A stretch of DNA of 64,000 nucleotides from contig NZ_ATXU01000006.1 of assembly GCF_000421845.1 (NCBI RefSeq), forward strand, positions 62,001-126,000, given 5' to 3'. Shown piece after piece: positions 18,701 to 31,187 of this stretch. The first letter of the stretch is position 1; every line of letters begins with the position of its first letter. The notes beneath the pieces are model-generated. The model was not told the origin of the DNA. It did not search any database and saw only the letters and a list, made by a program, of their open reading frames with translations. This DNA comes from Leucobacter chironomi DSM 19883. Lineage in GTDB: Bacteria; Actinomycetota; Actinomycetes; Actinomycetales; Microbacteriaceae. A program made the position numbers and the translations under genes.

Positions 18701-19233
18701 TCATCGACTCCACCGGCAAGACCCGTCTCTTCGACGGCCGCTCGGGCGAGCCCTACCCGTACCCGATCTCGGTCGGCTACATGTACATCCTCAAGCTGCA
18801 CCACCTCGTCGACGACAAGATCCACGCGCGTTCGACGGGCCCCTACTCGATGATCACCCAGCAGCCGCTCGGCGGTAAGGCCCAGTTCGGCGGCCAGCGC
18901 TTCGGTGAGATGGAGGTGTGGGCGCTCGAGGCCTACGGCGCCGCATACGCGCTGCAGGAGCTGCTGACGGTGAAGTCCGACGACATCCTCGGCCGCGTCA
19001 AGGTGTACGAGGCGATCGTCCGCGGTGAGAACATCCCGGAGCCCGGCGTGCCCGAGTCGTTCCGCGTGCTCATGAAGGAGATGCAGTCGCTCTGCCTGAA
19101 CGTCGAGGTGCTCGGGGCAGACGGCCAGGCCGTCAACCTGCGCGACAACGACGATGAGGCCCACCGCACCGCGGAGGAGCTCGGCATCAACCTGTCCAGC
19201 CGCTTCGAGACCTCGTCGGTCGACGAGATCTAA
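15736..19233 (+). CDS. rpoB: DNA-directed RNA polymerase subunit beta
   Basis: Large catalytic subunit of RNA polymerase, about 1165 aa, normal for actinobacteria. The start chosen is TTG 15736 ([10 protein letters not shown]): GGAGG lies eight bases upstream, while the upstream Met at 15655 has no such site. Recognised blocks include [12 protein letters not shown], the rifampicin region [39 protein letters not shown], the [13 protein letters not shown] active-site lysine region and the C-terminal [24 protein letters not shown], each well conserved. In the rifampicin pocket the residue equivalent to E. coli His526 is Asn (Asn440 here), with Ala in place of the usual Ser four positions earlier. 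rpoC follows after 114 bases. Confidence 0.98.
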   Translation: MAAARNASSTTQPKNGRNHSRLSFAKISDTLSVPNLLALQLESFDWLVGNDAWKERVVEAQAEGRDDIALKSGLEEIFDEISPIEDNAGTMQLSFENPILDEQKFTIEECKERGKTYAAPLYVEAAFYNTETQVLKSQTVYMGDFPIMTDKGTFIINGTERVIVSQLVRSPGVYFERVQEKTSDKDVFTARVIPSRGAWLEFEVDKRDQVGVRIDRKRKQSVTVFLKALGMTSEEILEEFAGYESIALTLEKDGILTQEEALKDIYRKQRPGEQVAIEAAKALLDNSYFNPKRYDLAKVGRYKINRKLGVDAPITDSVLSLEDIVATIKYLVGLHAGTETLPGVRDGQPVELRLDTDDIDHFGNRRIRAVGELIQNQVRTGLSRMERVVRERMTTQDIEAITPNTLINTRPVLAAIKEFFGTSQLSQFMDQNNPLAGLTNKRRLSALGPGGLSRDRAGVEVRDVHPSHYGRMCPIETPEGPNIGLIGALATFARINAFGFIETPYRRILDGKVTDQVDYLTAHEEDEYLIAQAGAPLTKDGKFAEKQVLARPRGSEVVLVDSDRVQYMDVSPRQMVSVATSLIPFLEHDDANRALMGANMQRQAVPLVRSESPVVGTGMEGYAAIDAGDVVTAQKSGVVEDVSADVVTIQEDEGGRKSYFMRKFDRSNQGTNYNHRVIVKAGERIEAGEVIADGPATENGELALGRNLLVAFMSWEGHNFEDAIILSQNLVKDDTLSSIHIEEYDIDARDTKLGKEEITRDLPNASMEALKDLDERGIIRIGAEVKQGDILVGKVTPKGETELSAEERLLRAIFNEKSREVRDTSLKVPHGVSGTVTAVKVFDAENDNDDELGSGVNQRVVVYIAQKRKITEGDKLAGRHGNKGVISKILPVEDMPFLADGTPVDVILNPLGIPGRMNFGQVLEIHLGWIAKQGWKVDGNPEWAKKLSQEALEAAPNTKVATPVFDGATEEEIAGLLDSTLVTRDGDRLIDSTGKTRLFDGRSGEPYPYPISVGYMYILKLHHLVDDKIHARSTGPYSMITQQPLGGKAQFGGQRFGEMEVWALEAYGAAYALQELLTVKSDDILGRVKVYEAIVRGENIPEPGVPESFRVLMKEMQSLCLNVEVLGADGQAVNLRDNDDEAHRTAEELGINLSSRFETSSVDEI

Positions 19234-19254
19234 GAGCCGTATCCACCCTGTCGT

Positions 19255-19303
19255 TCTGCGCGAGCGAGTCGCAGGATCTCGAGATCCTGCGACTCCCCGC
19301 AGA
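19255..19303. repeat. Long palindrome between rpoB and rpoC
   Basis: A perfect 30-base palindrome (19266-19295, centre CTCGAG) is extended by TCTGCG at 19255-19260 pairing with CGCAGA at 19298-19303. The left side shares GTCRTTCYGCGCGAGCG with the palindrome at 51702-51775, so it looks like a dispersed element. It has no T-run and is probably transcribed through, perhaps as a processing or stability hairpin. Confidence 0.85.
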
Positions 19304-19347
19304 TGACCGGGTCATAGACATACAGATTCCATACCAAGGAGAACATT

Positions 19348-23241
<3,894 letters not shown>

Positions 23242-23251
23242 GGTCCGGGCC

Positions 23252-23282
23252 GGGGATCCCGCGCGGGATGCGCGGGATCCCC
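23252..23282 (+). terminator. GC-rich hairpin after rpoC
   Basis: Arms 23252-23264 and 23270-23282 are perfect 13-base inverted copies with a five-base loop (gggat). It lies 11 bases after the rpoC stop and has no T-run. It may assist the U-tract terminator just downstream or protect the mRNA 3' end. Confidence 0.6.
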
Positions 23283-23293
23283 CGGGCTCGCGA

Positions 23294-23327
23294 AGGGCGT
23301 TCGCACTGCGGTGCGGGCGCCCTTTTT
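23294..23327 (+). terminator. Intrinsic terminator of rpoBC
   Basis: AGGGCG (23294-23299) pairs with CGCCCT (23318-23323), with an inner CGCAC/GTGCG stem, and is followed by a run of T residues through 23327. Confidence 0.85.
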
Positions 23328-23430
23328 CGTGCGTTCTGCGCGCGTGGTGCCTCCATTGACCGTGGCGGCTTGTATTGTGGCGGCCAGAGTATGTGCTCGG
23401 GAACGAGCGCCCACGACGAGAGGTGCAGCG

Positions 23431-24498
23431 ATGAGCGACGAGCGCGAGACCCCCGCATCGAGAGCCGCAGAGGCTCCCGAGACGTCGGCGAATCCCGGAG
23501 CGCCCGTGGAGGAGGCCGAGGCGAGCCAGACCGAGGTGCTGGCCGCGGTGGAGCGCTCGAAGGGCGCGTCCGCCGAGGCGGAGCCGATCGACGCGAAGGA
23601 CGAGCTCGTGGTGGTCGAGGAGACCGTGGTGGTCGAGTCGACCGAGGCCGTCGTCGCCGACGATGCCGCGCTCGCCGAGCAGGCGCGCCGGCAGGCGGCC
23701 TCCGAGGTCGACACGCAGCTCGATCTGGAGATGCCCGCGGCGTCCCGCACCCCGGCCGAGGCGCCCGAGCTGGCCGTGCTGCCCGCGCTCGACGACCTCC
23801 CCTCCGCGGCGGCCGAAGCGCAACTGCCGCCGGAGCGCGACGGCGAGATCCGCATCAGCGCGGATCACCCGATGGCCGCGCTCTACATGCAGACGCCGAT
23901 GCCCCCCGAGATCCGCGGCAACCGCGGCGCGGGCGTGCTGATCGCCCTGCTCGCGACCGCCGGCTTCGTGCTGCTGTACGCCGGGGTGATCGCGCTCTGG
24001 CTCGCGCCCACGCTCGCCCCGTCGCAGTTCGTCGACGGCCTCTCCGAGCAGCTCCTGTCGTGGAGCACCGCGGCCGTCGCGGGCGCGTTCTTCGCGGGAC
24101 TGGCGGTGCTGGTGCTCGTGGTCGGCCGTGCCGGATGGTGGGCATACGTGCTCGGCAGCTTCCTCGTGGGGGTCGTGGTCTGGATGGCGGCGACCGCGGG
24201 TCTGCTCGTCGACGAGGCCGGCTTCCGGGCGCTGCTGAACATCGCGCCGGTCGTCATCGCGGAGCGTTTCGGGCTGACCGTGCCGGCCATCGTGGCGGGT
24301 CTCGCCGCGCGTGAGGCCTCGATCTGGTTCGGTGCGTGGATCGGCGGCCGCGGCCGTCGCATGAAGCAGCGCAACGCGCTCGCGCTCGCGGAGTACGAGG
24401 CCGCGCTCGCCGAGGTGCAGGAGAAGCACGCGAAGCCGGAGCAGCCGATCGCGGTGTCGAAGGTGGAGAAGCCGCGGAAGCGGGCGAAGCAGTCGTGA
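23431..24498 (+). CDS. Membrane protein with acidic N-terminal region
   Basis: Protein of 355 aa of unknown function. Residues 1-150 are Glu/Ala-rich and low in complexity, predicted disordered and cytoplasmic. Four hydrophobic segments follow (starting GVLIALLATAGFVLLYAGVIALWLA, then AVAGAFFAGLAVLVLVV, a third and a fourth), with an Arg/Lys-rich C-terminal tail. The ATG at 23431 is preferred to the upstream Met at 23311, which lies inside the rpoC terminator; AGAGGTG precedes it. No enzymatic motif was recognised. Its stop overlaps the next gene, and the three genes 23431-25615 form one coupled unit between rpoC and rpsL. Confidence 0.72.
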   Translation: MSDERETPASRAAEAPETSANPGAPVEEAEASQTEVLAAVERSKGASAEAEPIDAKDELVVVEETVVVESTEAVVADDAALAEQARRQAASEVDTQLDLEMPAASRTPAEAPELAVLPALDDLPSAAAEAQLPPERDGEIRISADHPMAALYMQTPMPPEIRGNRGAGVLIALLATAGFVLLYAGVIALWLAPTLAPSQFVDGLSEQLLSWSTAAVAGAFFAGLAVLVLVVGRAGWWAYVLGSFLVGVVVWMAATAGLLVDEAGFRALLNIAPVVIAERFGLTVPAIVAGLAAREASIWFGAWIGGRGRRMKQRNALALAEYEAALAEVQEKHAKPEQPIAVSKVEKPRKRAKQS

Positions 24499-24977
24499 CC
24501 GGCGGCTCCCGCCGCGGGGTGACGCGCGGCTACGTCGCGGGCCTGGTTCTGGCCGCCGTGATCGTGGCCGCCGCGCTGCTCATCGCCGGTTGGGGGCTGC
24601 TCTCGCTCGCGATGCAGCGGGAGCCGGTGTCGAGCGACGGCGTGCCGCGCTGGGCGGCGCCGCTGCTGCTGGTGCTCGGCCTCGCGCTGCTCGCCGCGGC
24701 GCTGTGGCAGCAGGCGCTGGTGCTGCTGCGCGGCCGGCGCGGCCCCGCGTGGGGCGTGATCGTGGTCGCCGCGGGAGGCGTCTATCTGCTGTGGTGCCTC
24801 GGCGGGGTGCTCGCGGGGCTCTCCGTCGATGAGACCTGGGTGAGCCCCTTCGCTGCTGCGCTCCCGCTGATCTGGGCGGTGGCGTCGCTGCTCTTCTGGG
24901 CGGTGCTCGCGCGACGCGTCTACACGGGGCGCCCGGCGCCGAAGTGGCCGTGGGAGCGCGCCGAGGAGGACGAGTGA
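24495..24977 (+). CDS. Small integral membrane protein, unknown
   Basis: Protein of 160 aa with four predicted hydrophobic segments (near residues 12-35, 52-75, 82-105 and 120-140) and a charged C-terminal end (PKWPWERAEEDE). No family was recognised. It starts at GTG 24495, overlapping the previous stop (GTGA), and the gene after it starts at GTG 24974, overlapping its stop. Coupling to an adjacent membrane protein suggests the products work together. Confidence 0.7.
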   Translation: MTGGSRRGVTRGYVAGLVLAAVIVAAALLIAGWGLLSLAMQREPVSSDGVPRWAAPLLLVLGLALLAAALWQQALVLLRGRRGPAWGVIVVAAGGVYLLWCLGGVLAGLSVDETWVSPFAAALPLIWAVASLLFWAVLARRVYTGRPAPKWPWERAEEDE

Positions 24978-25615
24978 TCGTGGCGGGGGCCATCGACGAA
25001 CGGGTGAACGCGGCGGTGGACGCCTGGCTGCGCTGGGTGCCGAGCTGGAAGCCGGGGACGCACCGCGGTCGATCGCGGCTGTGCCGCAGGTGCACGGGAT
25101 CGCCGCTGCTCGCGGCCGCGGGGCTCACGAGCGACGTGCCCCACCAGGTGACCCACGCGCTGGTGTCTCGGATGCAGCGCATCATCGACAAGCGCGTCGA
25201 CGAGTTCACCGCGGCGCAGTTGCCGGCGCTGCACGATGAGCTCGCCGGCGAGGAGCTGTGGCGCAGCGGCGGCTACGACCCGGCGGAGGGTCTCGCGCCG
25301 GAGTACGAGGGGCTGGATCCCGACCCCGAGCCCGATGAGGGGGAGCAGCCCTTCCTCTTCACCCTCGCGGGCCTCGCCGAGGAGAGCCGGCCGGAGCCGC
25401 CGCTGCCCAGGCCCCCGCTGAGCGCGGAGGAGAAGCAGCGCCTGCGCCGGGAGATCGAGCTCGCCGATGCGCACGCGGAGGAGACGGGGCGGGAGGTCTG
25501 CTTCGCGCTGATGACGCACCGGCAGCGGATCGAAGCCGCGATCCAGCGTTTCGTCGAGCCCCAGATCCAGGCCATGCTCGATGAGCTCTCGCAGCACCTC
25601 GAACCTCCGCAGTAG
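24974..25615 (+). CDS. Conserved hypothetical protein
   Basis: Soluble protein of 213 aa of unknown function. Visible features are an Arg-rich N-terminal segment with a CRRC pair (residues about 37-40), a helix-rich middle (VTHALVSRMQRIIDKRVDEFTAAQLPAL), an acidic, Pro-rich linker (LDPDPEPDEGEQP), and a charged C-terminal helix region (LSAEEKQRLRREIELADAHAEE). The start at GTG 24974 overlaps the upstream stop (GTGA) and has GAGGAGGA ahead. A substrate-binding or transport role is not evident from the sequence. It is the last gene of the unit between rpoC and rpsL. Confidence 0.68.
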   Translation: MIVAGAIDERVNAAVDAWLRWVPSWKPGTHRGRSRLCRRCTGSPLLAAAGLTSDVPHQVTHALVSRMQRIIDKRVDEFTAAQLPALHDELAGEELWRSGGYDPAEGLAPEYEGLDPDPEPDEGEQPFLFTLAGLAEESRPEPPLPRPPLSAEEKQRLRREIELADAHAEETGREVCFALMTHRQRIEAAIQRFVEPQIQAMLDELSQHLEPPQ

Positions 25616-25624
25616 CGCGGGGTC

Positions 25625-25653
25625 TTGCGCTCTGGTATAGCAGCGCGTAGAGT
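25625..25653 (+). promoter_or_regulatory. Candidate str operon (rpsL) promoter
   Basis: TTGCGC (25625-25630), a 17-base spacer, then TAGAGT (25648-25653). Transcription would start near 25660 and give a leader of about 230 bases before rpsL. The leader 25660-25892 contains a CCACCGGTGG palindrome but no clear terminator. Confidence 0.6.
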
Positions 25654-25892
25654 TGCCTGTTGGTGCCCTCCACCGGTGGTTTCGCTGTGCAAACGGCGGG
25701 GCGAGCGGGGGAGTGCCACCAGCAGGGTGCATCGCTCAGCAGAGTCGACACCCCCACGGCATAGCTGCACTCGGTCATCGGAGGCGCGTTCGCGCGTCGA
25801 CGGCGACAGCAGCTCAGCGGCCGCGCAAGCAGCCGCACATGCTTGACCGTATAAGCATTCCTGTCACCGTGCAGGACGAATGAGGAGAATCA

Positions 25893-26264
25893 GTGCCTAC
25901 TATTCAGCAGCTGGTTCGCAAGGGCCGTACGCCGAAGGTCTCCAAGACCAAGGCGCCCGCCCTGAAGGCGAACCCGCAGCAGGCCGGGGTCTGCACCCGT
26001 GTCTACACCACCACGCCCAAGAAGCCGAACTCGGCGATGCGCAAGGTCGCTCGTGTGAAGCTCCGCAACGGCACCGAGGTCACCGCCTACATTCCGGGCG
26101 AGGGCCACAACCTCCAGGAGCACTCGCTGGTGCTCGTGCGCGGTGGTCGTGTCAAGGACCTCCCCGGTGTCCGCTACAAGATCGTGCGCGGCGCGCTCGA
26201 CACGCAGGCGGTCAAGGACCGTCAGCAGGCTCGCAGCCGCTACGGTGCAAAGAAGGTGAAGTAA
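25893..26264 (+). CDS. rpsL: 30S ribosomal protein S12
   Basis: Decoding-centre protein of the small subunit, 123 aa. Conserved segments include [11 protein letters not shown] and [16 protein letters not shown], which carry the two lysines mutated in streptomycin-resistant strains; both are wild type here. The start is GTG 25893 with GAGGAG five bases upstream. It overlaps rpsG by the TAATG junction, giving translational coupling, and opens the rpsL-rpsG-fusA-tuf (str) operon. Confidence 0.98.
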   Translation: MPTIQQLVRKGRTPKVSKTKAPALKANPQQAGVCTRVYTTTPKKPNSAMRKVARVKLRNGTEVTAYIPGEGHNLQEHSLVLVRGGRVKDLPGVRYKIVRGALDTQAVKDRQQARSRYGAKKVK

Positions 26265-26734
26265 TGCCCCGTAAAGGTCCCGCTCCCAAGCGCCCCGTCG
26301 TCGCCGATCCCGTCTACGGCTCGCCCGTGGTCAGCCAGCTCGTCAACAAGATCCTGCTTGATGGCAAGAAGGGTCTTGCCGAGCGCATCGTTTACGGTGC
26401 TCTCGAGAACGTTGCTGAGAAGTCCGGTCAGGACGCCGTCACCGTGCTCAAGAAGGCGCTCGACAACGTGCGCCCCACCCTCGAGGTCCGCTCGCGTCGC
26501 GTCGGCGGCAGCACCTACCAGGTGCCCGTCGAGGTGAAGCCGCACCGCGCGAACACGCTCGCGCTGCGCTGGCTCACCAGCTACGCGAAGGCCCGTCGTG
26601 AGAACACGATGACGGATCGCCTCACCAACGAGATCCTCGACGCTTCCAACGGCCTCGGCGCCGCGGTGAAGCGCCGTGAGGACACGCACAAGATGGCCGA
26701 GTCGAACCGCGCGTTCGCTCACTACCGCTGGTAG
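26264..26734 (+). CDS. rpsG: 30S ribosomal protein S7
   Basis: Head-assembly protein of the small subunit, 156 aa, normal length. It starts at ATG 26264, sharing one base with the rpsL stop (TAATG). Conserved blocks include [28 protein letters not shown] and [10 protein letters not shown], ending AFAHYRW. The open frame running upstream through rpsL is a shadow. It is followed by a palindrome and then fusA. Confidence 0.98.
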   Translation: MPRKGPAPKRPVVADPVYGSPVVSQLVNKILLDGKKGLAERIVYGALENVAEKSGQDAVTVLKKALDNVRPTLEVRSRRVGGSTYQVPVEVKPHRANTLALRWLTSYAKARRENTMTDRLTNEILDASNGLGAAVKRREDTHKMAESNRAFAHYRW

Positions 26735-26743
26735 TCATCCGCG

Positions 26744-26792
26744 CATCGAGCTTGTCGAGATGGCGGATCCCGTCATCTCGACAAGCTCGATG
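26744..26792. repeat. Palindrome between rpsG and fusA
   Basis: Arms 26744-26762 and 26774-26792 are perfect 19-base inverted copies (CATCGAGCTTGTCGAGATG) around an 11-base loop. The arm contains a CTTGTCGAGATG core that looks like a dispersed repeat. There is no T-run, so it is not a clear terminator, and fusA lies 58 bases further on. Confidence 0.9.
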
Positions 26793-26850
26793 ATCGATCG
26801 GCACCCCCGGTCCGCACACATTTTTCACCCCCTATTCGGAGGAGACCCCT

Positions 26851-28971
26851 GTGGCACAAGACGTGCTCACCGACCTGAGCAAGGTCCGCAACATCGGCAT
26901 CATGGCCCACATCGATGCCGGCAAGACCACCACGACCGAGCGCATCCTGTTCTACACGGGTGTCAACCACAAGCTGGGCGAGACCCACGACGGCGGCGCG
27001 ACGACTGACTGGATGGAGCAGGAGAAGGAGCGCGGCATCACCATCACCAGTGCCGCGGTGACCTGCTTCTGGAACAAGAACCAGATCAACATCATCGACA
27101 CCCCGGGTCACGTCGACTTCACCGTCGAGGTGGAGCGCTCGCTCCGCGTGCTCGACGGCGCCGTTGCCGTCTTCGACGGCAAGGAGGGCGTCGAGCCCCA
27201 GTCGGAGACCGTGTGGCGTCAGGCCGACAAGTACGGCGTGCCCCGCATCTGCTTCGTCAACAAGATGGACAAGATGGGCGCCGACTTCTACTTCACGGTC
27301 GACACCATCGTCAACCGCCTCGGTGCGAAGCCGCTCGTGATGCAGCTCCCCATCGGCTCGGAGTCGGACTTCACCGGCGTCGTCGACCTGCTCTCGATGC
27401 AGGCGTTCGTGTGGGAGGGCGACGCCAAGGGCGACGTCACCATGGGCGCGAACTACGAGACCCGCGAGATCCCCGCGGACCTCCAGGCCAAGGCCGAGGA
27501 GTACCGCGCGAAGCTCGTCGAGACCGTCGCCGAGACCGACGACGAGCTGCTCGAGAAGTTCTTCGGCGGCGAGGAGATCAGCATCGACGAGCTCAAGGCG
27601 GGTATCCGCAAGCTCGTCGTCAACAACGAGATCTACCCCGTCTACTGCGGCTCGGCGTTCAAGAACCGCGGCATCCAGCCGATGCTCGACGCGGTGGTCG
27701 ACTTCCTGCCGAACCCGCTCGACGTGGGCGCCATCGAGGCGCACGATCCCCGCGACGAGTCGATCGTCATCGAGCGCAAGCCCGCGGCCGACCAGCCGTT
27801 CTCGGCTCTCGCGTTCAAGATCGCCGTGCACCCGTTCTTCGGTCGTCTCACCTACGTGCGCGTCTACTCGGGCAAGGCCGACTCCGGCGCTCAGGTCGTG
27901 AACTCGACCAAGGGCAAGAAGGAGCGCATCGGCAAGATCTTCCAGATGCACGCCAACAAGGAGAACCCGGTCGACGAGCTCACCGCGGGCAACATCTACG
28001 CCGTGATCGGCCTCAAGGACACCACCACCGGTGACACCCTGAGCGATCCGGCGAACCAGGTCGTGCTCGAGTCGATGACCTTCCCCGAGCCCGTGATCGA
28101 GGTGGCCATCGAGCCCAAGACCAAGGGCGACCAGGAGAAGCTCGGCGTCGCGATCCAGAAGCTCGCCGAAGAGGATCCCACGTTCCGCGTGAGCCTCAAC
28201 GCCGAGACCGGTCAGACCGTCATCGCCGGCATGGGCGAGCTGCACCTCGACATTCTCGTGGACCGCATGAAGCGCGAGTTCAAGGTCGAGGCGAACGTGG
28301 GCAAGCCCCAGGTGGCCTACCGCGAGACGATCCGCCGCGCGGTCGACAAGTACGACTACACCCACAAGAAGCAGACCGGTGGTTCCGGTCAGTTCGCGAA
28401 GGTGCAGATCGCGCTCGCGCCGCTCGAGGTCGAAGAGGGCAGCGACAAGACCTACGAGTTCGAGGACAAGGTGACCGGTGGCCGCGTGCCGCGCGAGTAC
28501 ATCCCGTCGGTCGACGCGGGCATCCGCGACGCGATGCAGTACGGCATCCTCGCCGGCTTCCCCGTGGTCAACGTCAAGGCGACCCTGCTCGACGGCCAGT
28601 ACCACGACGTCGACTCCTCGGAGATGGCGTTCAAGATCGCCGGTTCGATGGCCTTCAAGGAGGCCGCGCGCCTCGCGCAGCCCGTCATCCTCGAGCCGCT
28701 CATGGCGGTCGAGGTGCGTACTCCCGAGGAGTACATGGGCGACGTCATCGGCGACCTCAACTCGCGTCGTGGCCAGATCCAGGCCATGGAGGACGCGAGC
28801 GGCGTGAAGGTCGTGCGCGCACTCGTGCCGCTTTCCGAGATGTTCGGGTACATCGGCGATCTGCGGTCGAAGACCAGCGGTCGCGCGGTGTTCTCGATGA
28901 CCTTCGACTCCTACTCCGAGGTGCCGAAGGCCGTGGCCGATGAGATCGTTCAGAAGGCTAAGGGCGAGTAA
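26851..28971 (+). CDS. fusA: Elongation factor G
   Basis: Translational GTPase of 706 aa that drives ribosome translocation. The G1 motif is [13 protein letters not shown]2 includes [10 protein letters not shown]3 is DTPGHVDF and G4 is NKMD. Domains II to V follow, with [14 protein letters not shown] in domain III and [13 protein letters not shown] in domain IV. The start is GTG 26851 with GGAGGAG at about 10 bases upstream. Tuf follows after 220 bases that hold a hairpin and its own promoter. Confidence 0.98.
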   Translation: MAQDVLTDLSKVRNIGIMAHIDAGKTTTTERILFYTGVNHKLGETHDGGATTDWMEQEKERGITITSAAVTCFWNKNQINIIDTPGHVDFTVEVERSLRVLDGAVAVFDGKEGVEPQSETVWRQADKYGVPRICFVNKMDKMGADFYFTVDTIVNRLGAKPLVMQLPIGSESDFTGVVDLLSMQAFVWEGDAKGDVTMGANYETREIPADLQAKAEEYRAKLVETVAETDDELLEKFFGGEEISIDELKAGIRKLVVNNEIYPVYCGSAFKNRGIQPMLDAVVDFLPNPLDVGAIEAHDPRDESIVIERKPAADQPFSALAFKIAVHPFFGRLTYVRVYSGKADSGAQVVNSTKGKKERIGKIFQMHANKENPVDELTAGNIYAVIGLKDTTTGDTLSDPANQVVLESMTFPEPVIEVAIEPKTKGDQEKLGVAIQKLAEEDPTFRVSLNAETGQTVIAGMGELHLDILVDRMKREFKVEANVGKPQVAYRETIRRAVDKYDYTHKKQTGGSGQFAKVQIALAPLEVEEGSDKTYEFEDKVTGGRVPREYIPSVDAGIRDAMQYGILAGFPVVNVKATLLDGQYHDVDSSEMAFKIAGSMAFKEAARLAQPVILEPLMAVEVRTPEEYMGDVIGDLNSRRGQIQAMEDASGVKVVRALVPLSEMFGYIGDLRSKTSGRAVFSMTFDSYSEVPKAVADEIVQKAKGE

Positions 28972-28999
28972 CTGCTCGACTGACCGGGCGGATCGCGGT

Positions 29000-29036
29000 C
29001 GGATCCGGGATCGGGGCCCACTCGGCCCCGGATCCG
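29000..29036 (+). terminator. GC-rich hairpin between fusA and tuf
   Basis: GGGGCC (29013-29018) pairs with GGCCCC (29024-29029), and CGGATCC (29000-29006) pairs with GGATCCG (29030-29036) across a small bulge on the left arm. No T-run follows, so it may be a partial terminator or an RNA processing hairpin. Confidence 0.5.
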
Positions 29037-29088
29037 GCCGCGATTCCGCTCCGGCGGGCAGCAGCCCAAATCATTGCTCAGGTCGCGA

Positions 29089-29116
29089 TTGCAGGCCAGA
29101 GCTTGTAACATAGGTA
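29089..29116 (+). promoter_or_regulatory. Candidate tuf promoter
   Basis: TTGCAG (29089-29094), a 16-base spacer, then TAGGTA (29111-29116). It lies between the fusA-tuf hairpin and the tuf GTG, so tuf may be transcribed independently in addition to read-through. Confidence 0.55.
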
Positions 29117-29191
29117 CACACACCCCGTGCTCGCGCGCCCTCGAAACCGTCGAGGAGAAGCGGGCGCAACGATGTCCTGAGGAGGACCATA

Positions 29192-30385
29192 GTGGCGAAG
29201 GCCAAGTTCGAGCGGACCAAGCCGCACGTAAACATCGGAACGATCGGTCACGTCGACCACGGTAAGACCACCCTTACCGCGGCGATCTCGAAGACCCTCG
29301 CCGACAAGTTCCCGTCTGACGTCAACGTGCAGCGCGACTTCGACACGATCGACTCGGCTCCCGAGGAGCGCCAGCGCGGCATCACCATCAACATCTCGCA
29401 CGTCGAGTACGAGACCGACAAGCGCCACTACGCTCACGTCGATGCTCCGGGTCACGCCGACTACATCAAGAACATGATCACCGGTGCCGCCCAGATGGAC
29501 GGCGCGATCCTCGTGGTCGCCGCGACCGATGGCCTCATGGCTCAGTCGAAGGAGCACATCCTTCTCGCCAAGCAGGTCGGCGTTCCCTACCTCCTCGTCG
29601 CCCTGAACAAGTGCGACCAGGTCGACGACGAGGAGATCCTCGAGCTCGTCGAGATGGAGGTCCGCGAGGAGCTCACCAAGAACGGCTTCGACGGCGACAA
29701 CGCTCCCGTCGTGCGCGTCTCGGGCTACCAGGCGCTGCAGGGCGAAGAGAAGTGGGTCAACTCGATCCTCGAGCTCATGGAGGCTGTCGACAACAGCATC
29801 CCCGATCCCGTGCGTGACAAGGACAAGCCGTTCCTCATGCCCGTCGAGGACGTCTTCACCATCACCGGCCGCGGCACCGTCGTCACCGGCCGCGCCGAGC
29901 GCGGTACGCTGAAGATCAACTCCGAGGTCGAGATCGTGGGCCTGCGCCCGACGCAGAAGACCACCGTCACCGGCATCGAGATGTTCCACAAGCAGCTCGA
30001 CGAGGCGTGGGCCGGCGAGAACTGTGGCCTCCTCCTCCGCGGCACCAAGCGCGAGGACGTGGAGCGCGGCCAGGTCGTCGTTCAGCCCGGTTCGATCACC
30101 CCGCACACCAAGTTCGAGGGCACCGCCTACATCCTGAAGAAGGAAGAGGGCGGCCGCCACAACCCGTTCGAGACGAACTACCGTCCGCAGTTCTACTTCC
30201 GTACGACTGACGTGACCGGTGTCATCACCCTGCCCGAGGACAAGCCGATGGTTATGCCCGGCGACACCACCGACATGTCGGTCGAGCTGATCCAGCCGAT
30301 CGCCATGGAGGAGGGCCTCGGCTTCGCGATCCGTGAGGGTGGCCGCACCGTCGGCGCCGGCACGGTGACCAAGGTTGTCGAGTAA
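29192..30385 (+). CDS. tuf: Elongation factor Tu
   Basis: Translational GTPase of 397 aa that delivers aminoacyl-tRNA to the ribosome. G1 is [10 protein letters not shown]2 is [14 protein letters not shown]3 is DAPGHADY and G4 is NKCD. The C-terminal domains carry the usual RTTDVTGVI and GEDVELIQPI-like stretches (here [14 protein letters not shown]). GTG 29192 follows GAGGAGG. It is the last gene of the str operon and is followed by a strong terminator-like hairpin. Confidence 0.99.
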   Translation: MAKAKFERTKPHVNIGTIGHVDHGKTTLTAAISKTLADKFPSDVNVQRDFDTIDSAPEERQRGITINISHVEYETDKRHYAHVDAPGHADYIKNMITGAAQMDGAILVVAATDGLMAQSKEHILLAKQVGVPYLLVALNKCDQVDDEEILELVEMEVREELTKNGFDGDNAPVVRVSGYQALQGEEKWVNSILELMEAVDNSIPDPVRDKDKPFLMPVEDVFTITGRGTVVTGRAERGTLKINSEVEIVGLRPTQKTTVTGIEMFHKQLDEAWAGENCGLLLRGTKREDVERGQVVVQPGSITPHTKFEGTAYILKKEEGGRHNPFETNYRPQFYFRTTDVTGVITLPEDKPMVMPGDTTDMSVELIQPIAMEEGLGFAIREGGRTVGAGTVTKVVE

Positions 30386-30401
30386 GTCTCGCTAGCGAGC
30401 T

Positions 30402-30439
30402 GAGAAGAACCCCCGGGAGCGATCCCGGGGGTTCTTCTC
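30402..30439 (+). terminator. Terminator hairpin after tuf
   Basis: A perfect 17-base stem (30402-30418 with 30423-30439) with a four-base loop (gcga) lies 16 bases after the tuf stop. The 3' arm ends GTTCTTCTC, a weak U-rich tail. Confidence 0.85.
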
Positions 30440-30575
30440 GTTTCCGGGCTGCGCGGGGAATCGGCCCCGGCGTTGGGCGTTTTCGCCCACTCCGTTTCGT
30501 TCAGAACCCGCTCCTCCATAGGGTGTATCCATGCGGTGCCCGTGCTCGTGGGCCCCGGAACATGGGGAGTAGCAG

Positions 30576-31187
30576 ATGGGGATGCGAAACAGGCTTCGCC
30601 TCGGCGTGATCGGGAGCGTGCTCCTGTCGGTGCTGTTCGGGGCGGGTTCGGCGGCTCACGCCGCTGGGCCCGATCCGCTCAACCAGCTCACGCTGCCGGC
30701 CGGCGCGGCGCGCGTGTGGGTCGAGCTCGAGCAGAGCGGGCTGACCGGCGACGCGGTCTCGGTGGGAGCCGAGAACGCGGGTTCGACGGTCGATGTCGTG
30801 ATGACGCCGACCACCTTCGGCCTGCACGGTGAGTTCGCGGCGGTGCCCGGCTCGCTGAAGCTGACGATCCTGCCGAAGCCGGGAGCACCGGCGACGCGCC
30901 CCGATCTCGCGGTCACCGTGCTCGACGCCCAGGGGCAGGTGCTGCAGAGTGCGAATCTGCGCCTCGCGATCCCGGCCGGTCCCGCGAAGCCCGGTGAGGA
31001 GCCGGAGCCCGCAGTCCCCGACACCGACGATGACTCGCAGGGGCGCGGTGCGAAGGGCAAGATGGCCCGCACCGGCGGCGAGGAGCCGGTCTGGCTCGCG
31101 CTGGCCGGTGCGCTGCTCGTGATCGCGGGCGGCACGGTCTGGGGCGTGCGCCGCGTGCGCGCGTCGCGCGAGGAGGTCGCACGATGA
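30576..31187 (+). CDS. Exported protein with sortase-like sorting signal
   Basis: Protein of 203 aa with an N-terminal signal peptide (cleavage likely after HAA near residue 30), an Ig-like beta-rich domain (residues 35-135), an acidic Pro-rich linker and a C-terminal cell-wall sorting signal. The signal reads MARTG at residues 163-167, then a hydrophobic stretch to about 190 and a positive tail (RRVRASR). LAxTG is common for class E sortases in high-GC actinobacteria; MARTG is a variant of this, so wall attachment is an inference. The start ATG 30576 has GGGGAG upstream. TAGGGT (30519-30524) is a candidate -10. It overlaps the next gene by four bases. Confidence 0.75.
   Translation: MGMRNRLRLGVIGSVLLSVLFGAGSAAHAAGPDPLNQLTLPAGAARVWVELEQSGLTGDAVSVGAENAGSTVDVVMTPTTFGLHGEFAAVPGSLKLTILPKPGAPATRPDLAVTVLDAQGQVLQSANLRLAIPAGPAKPGEEPEPAVPDTDDDSQGRGAKGKMARTGGEEPVWLALAGALLVIAGGTVWGVRRVRASREEVAR

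Noticed and set aside
15760-19164. 1134-codon open frame on the minus strand across rpoB
   Set aside because: It is the antisense shadow of a GC-rich gene; its Leu/Val/Asp/Arg-biased translation has no recognised domain and no ribosome binding site.
25653-25883. 76-codon frame in the rpsL leader
   Set aside because: No ribosome binding site and composition of random sequence.
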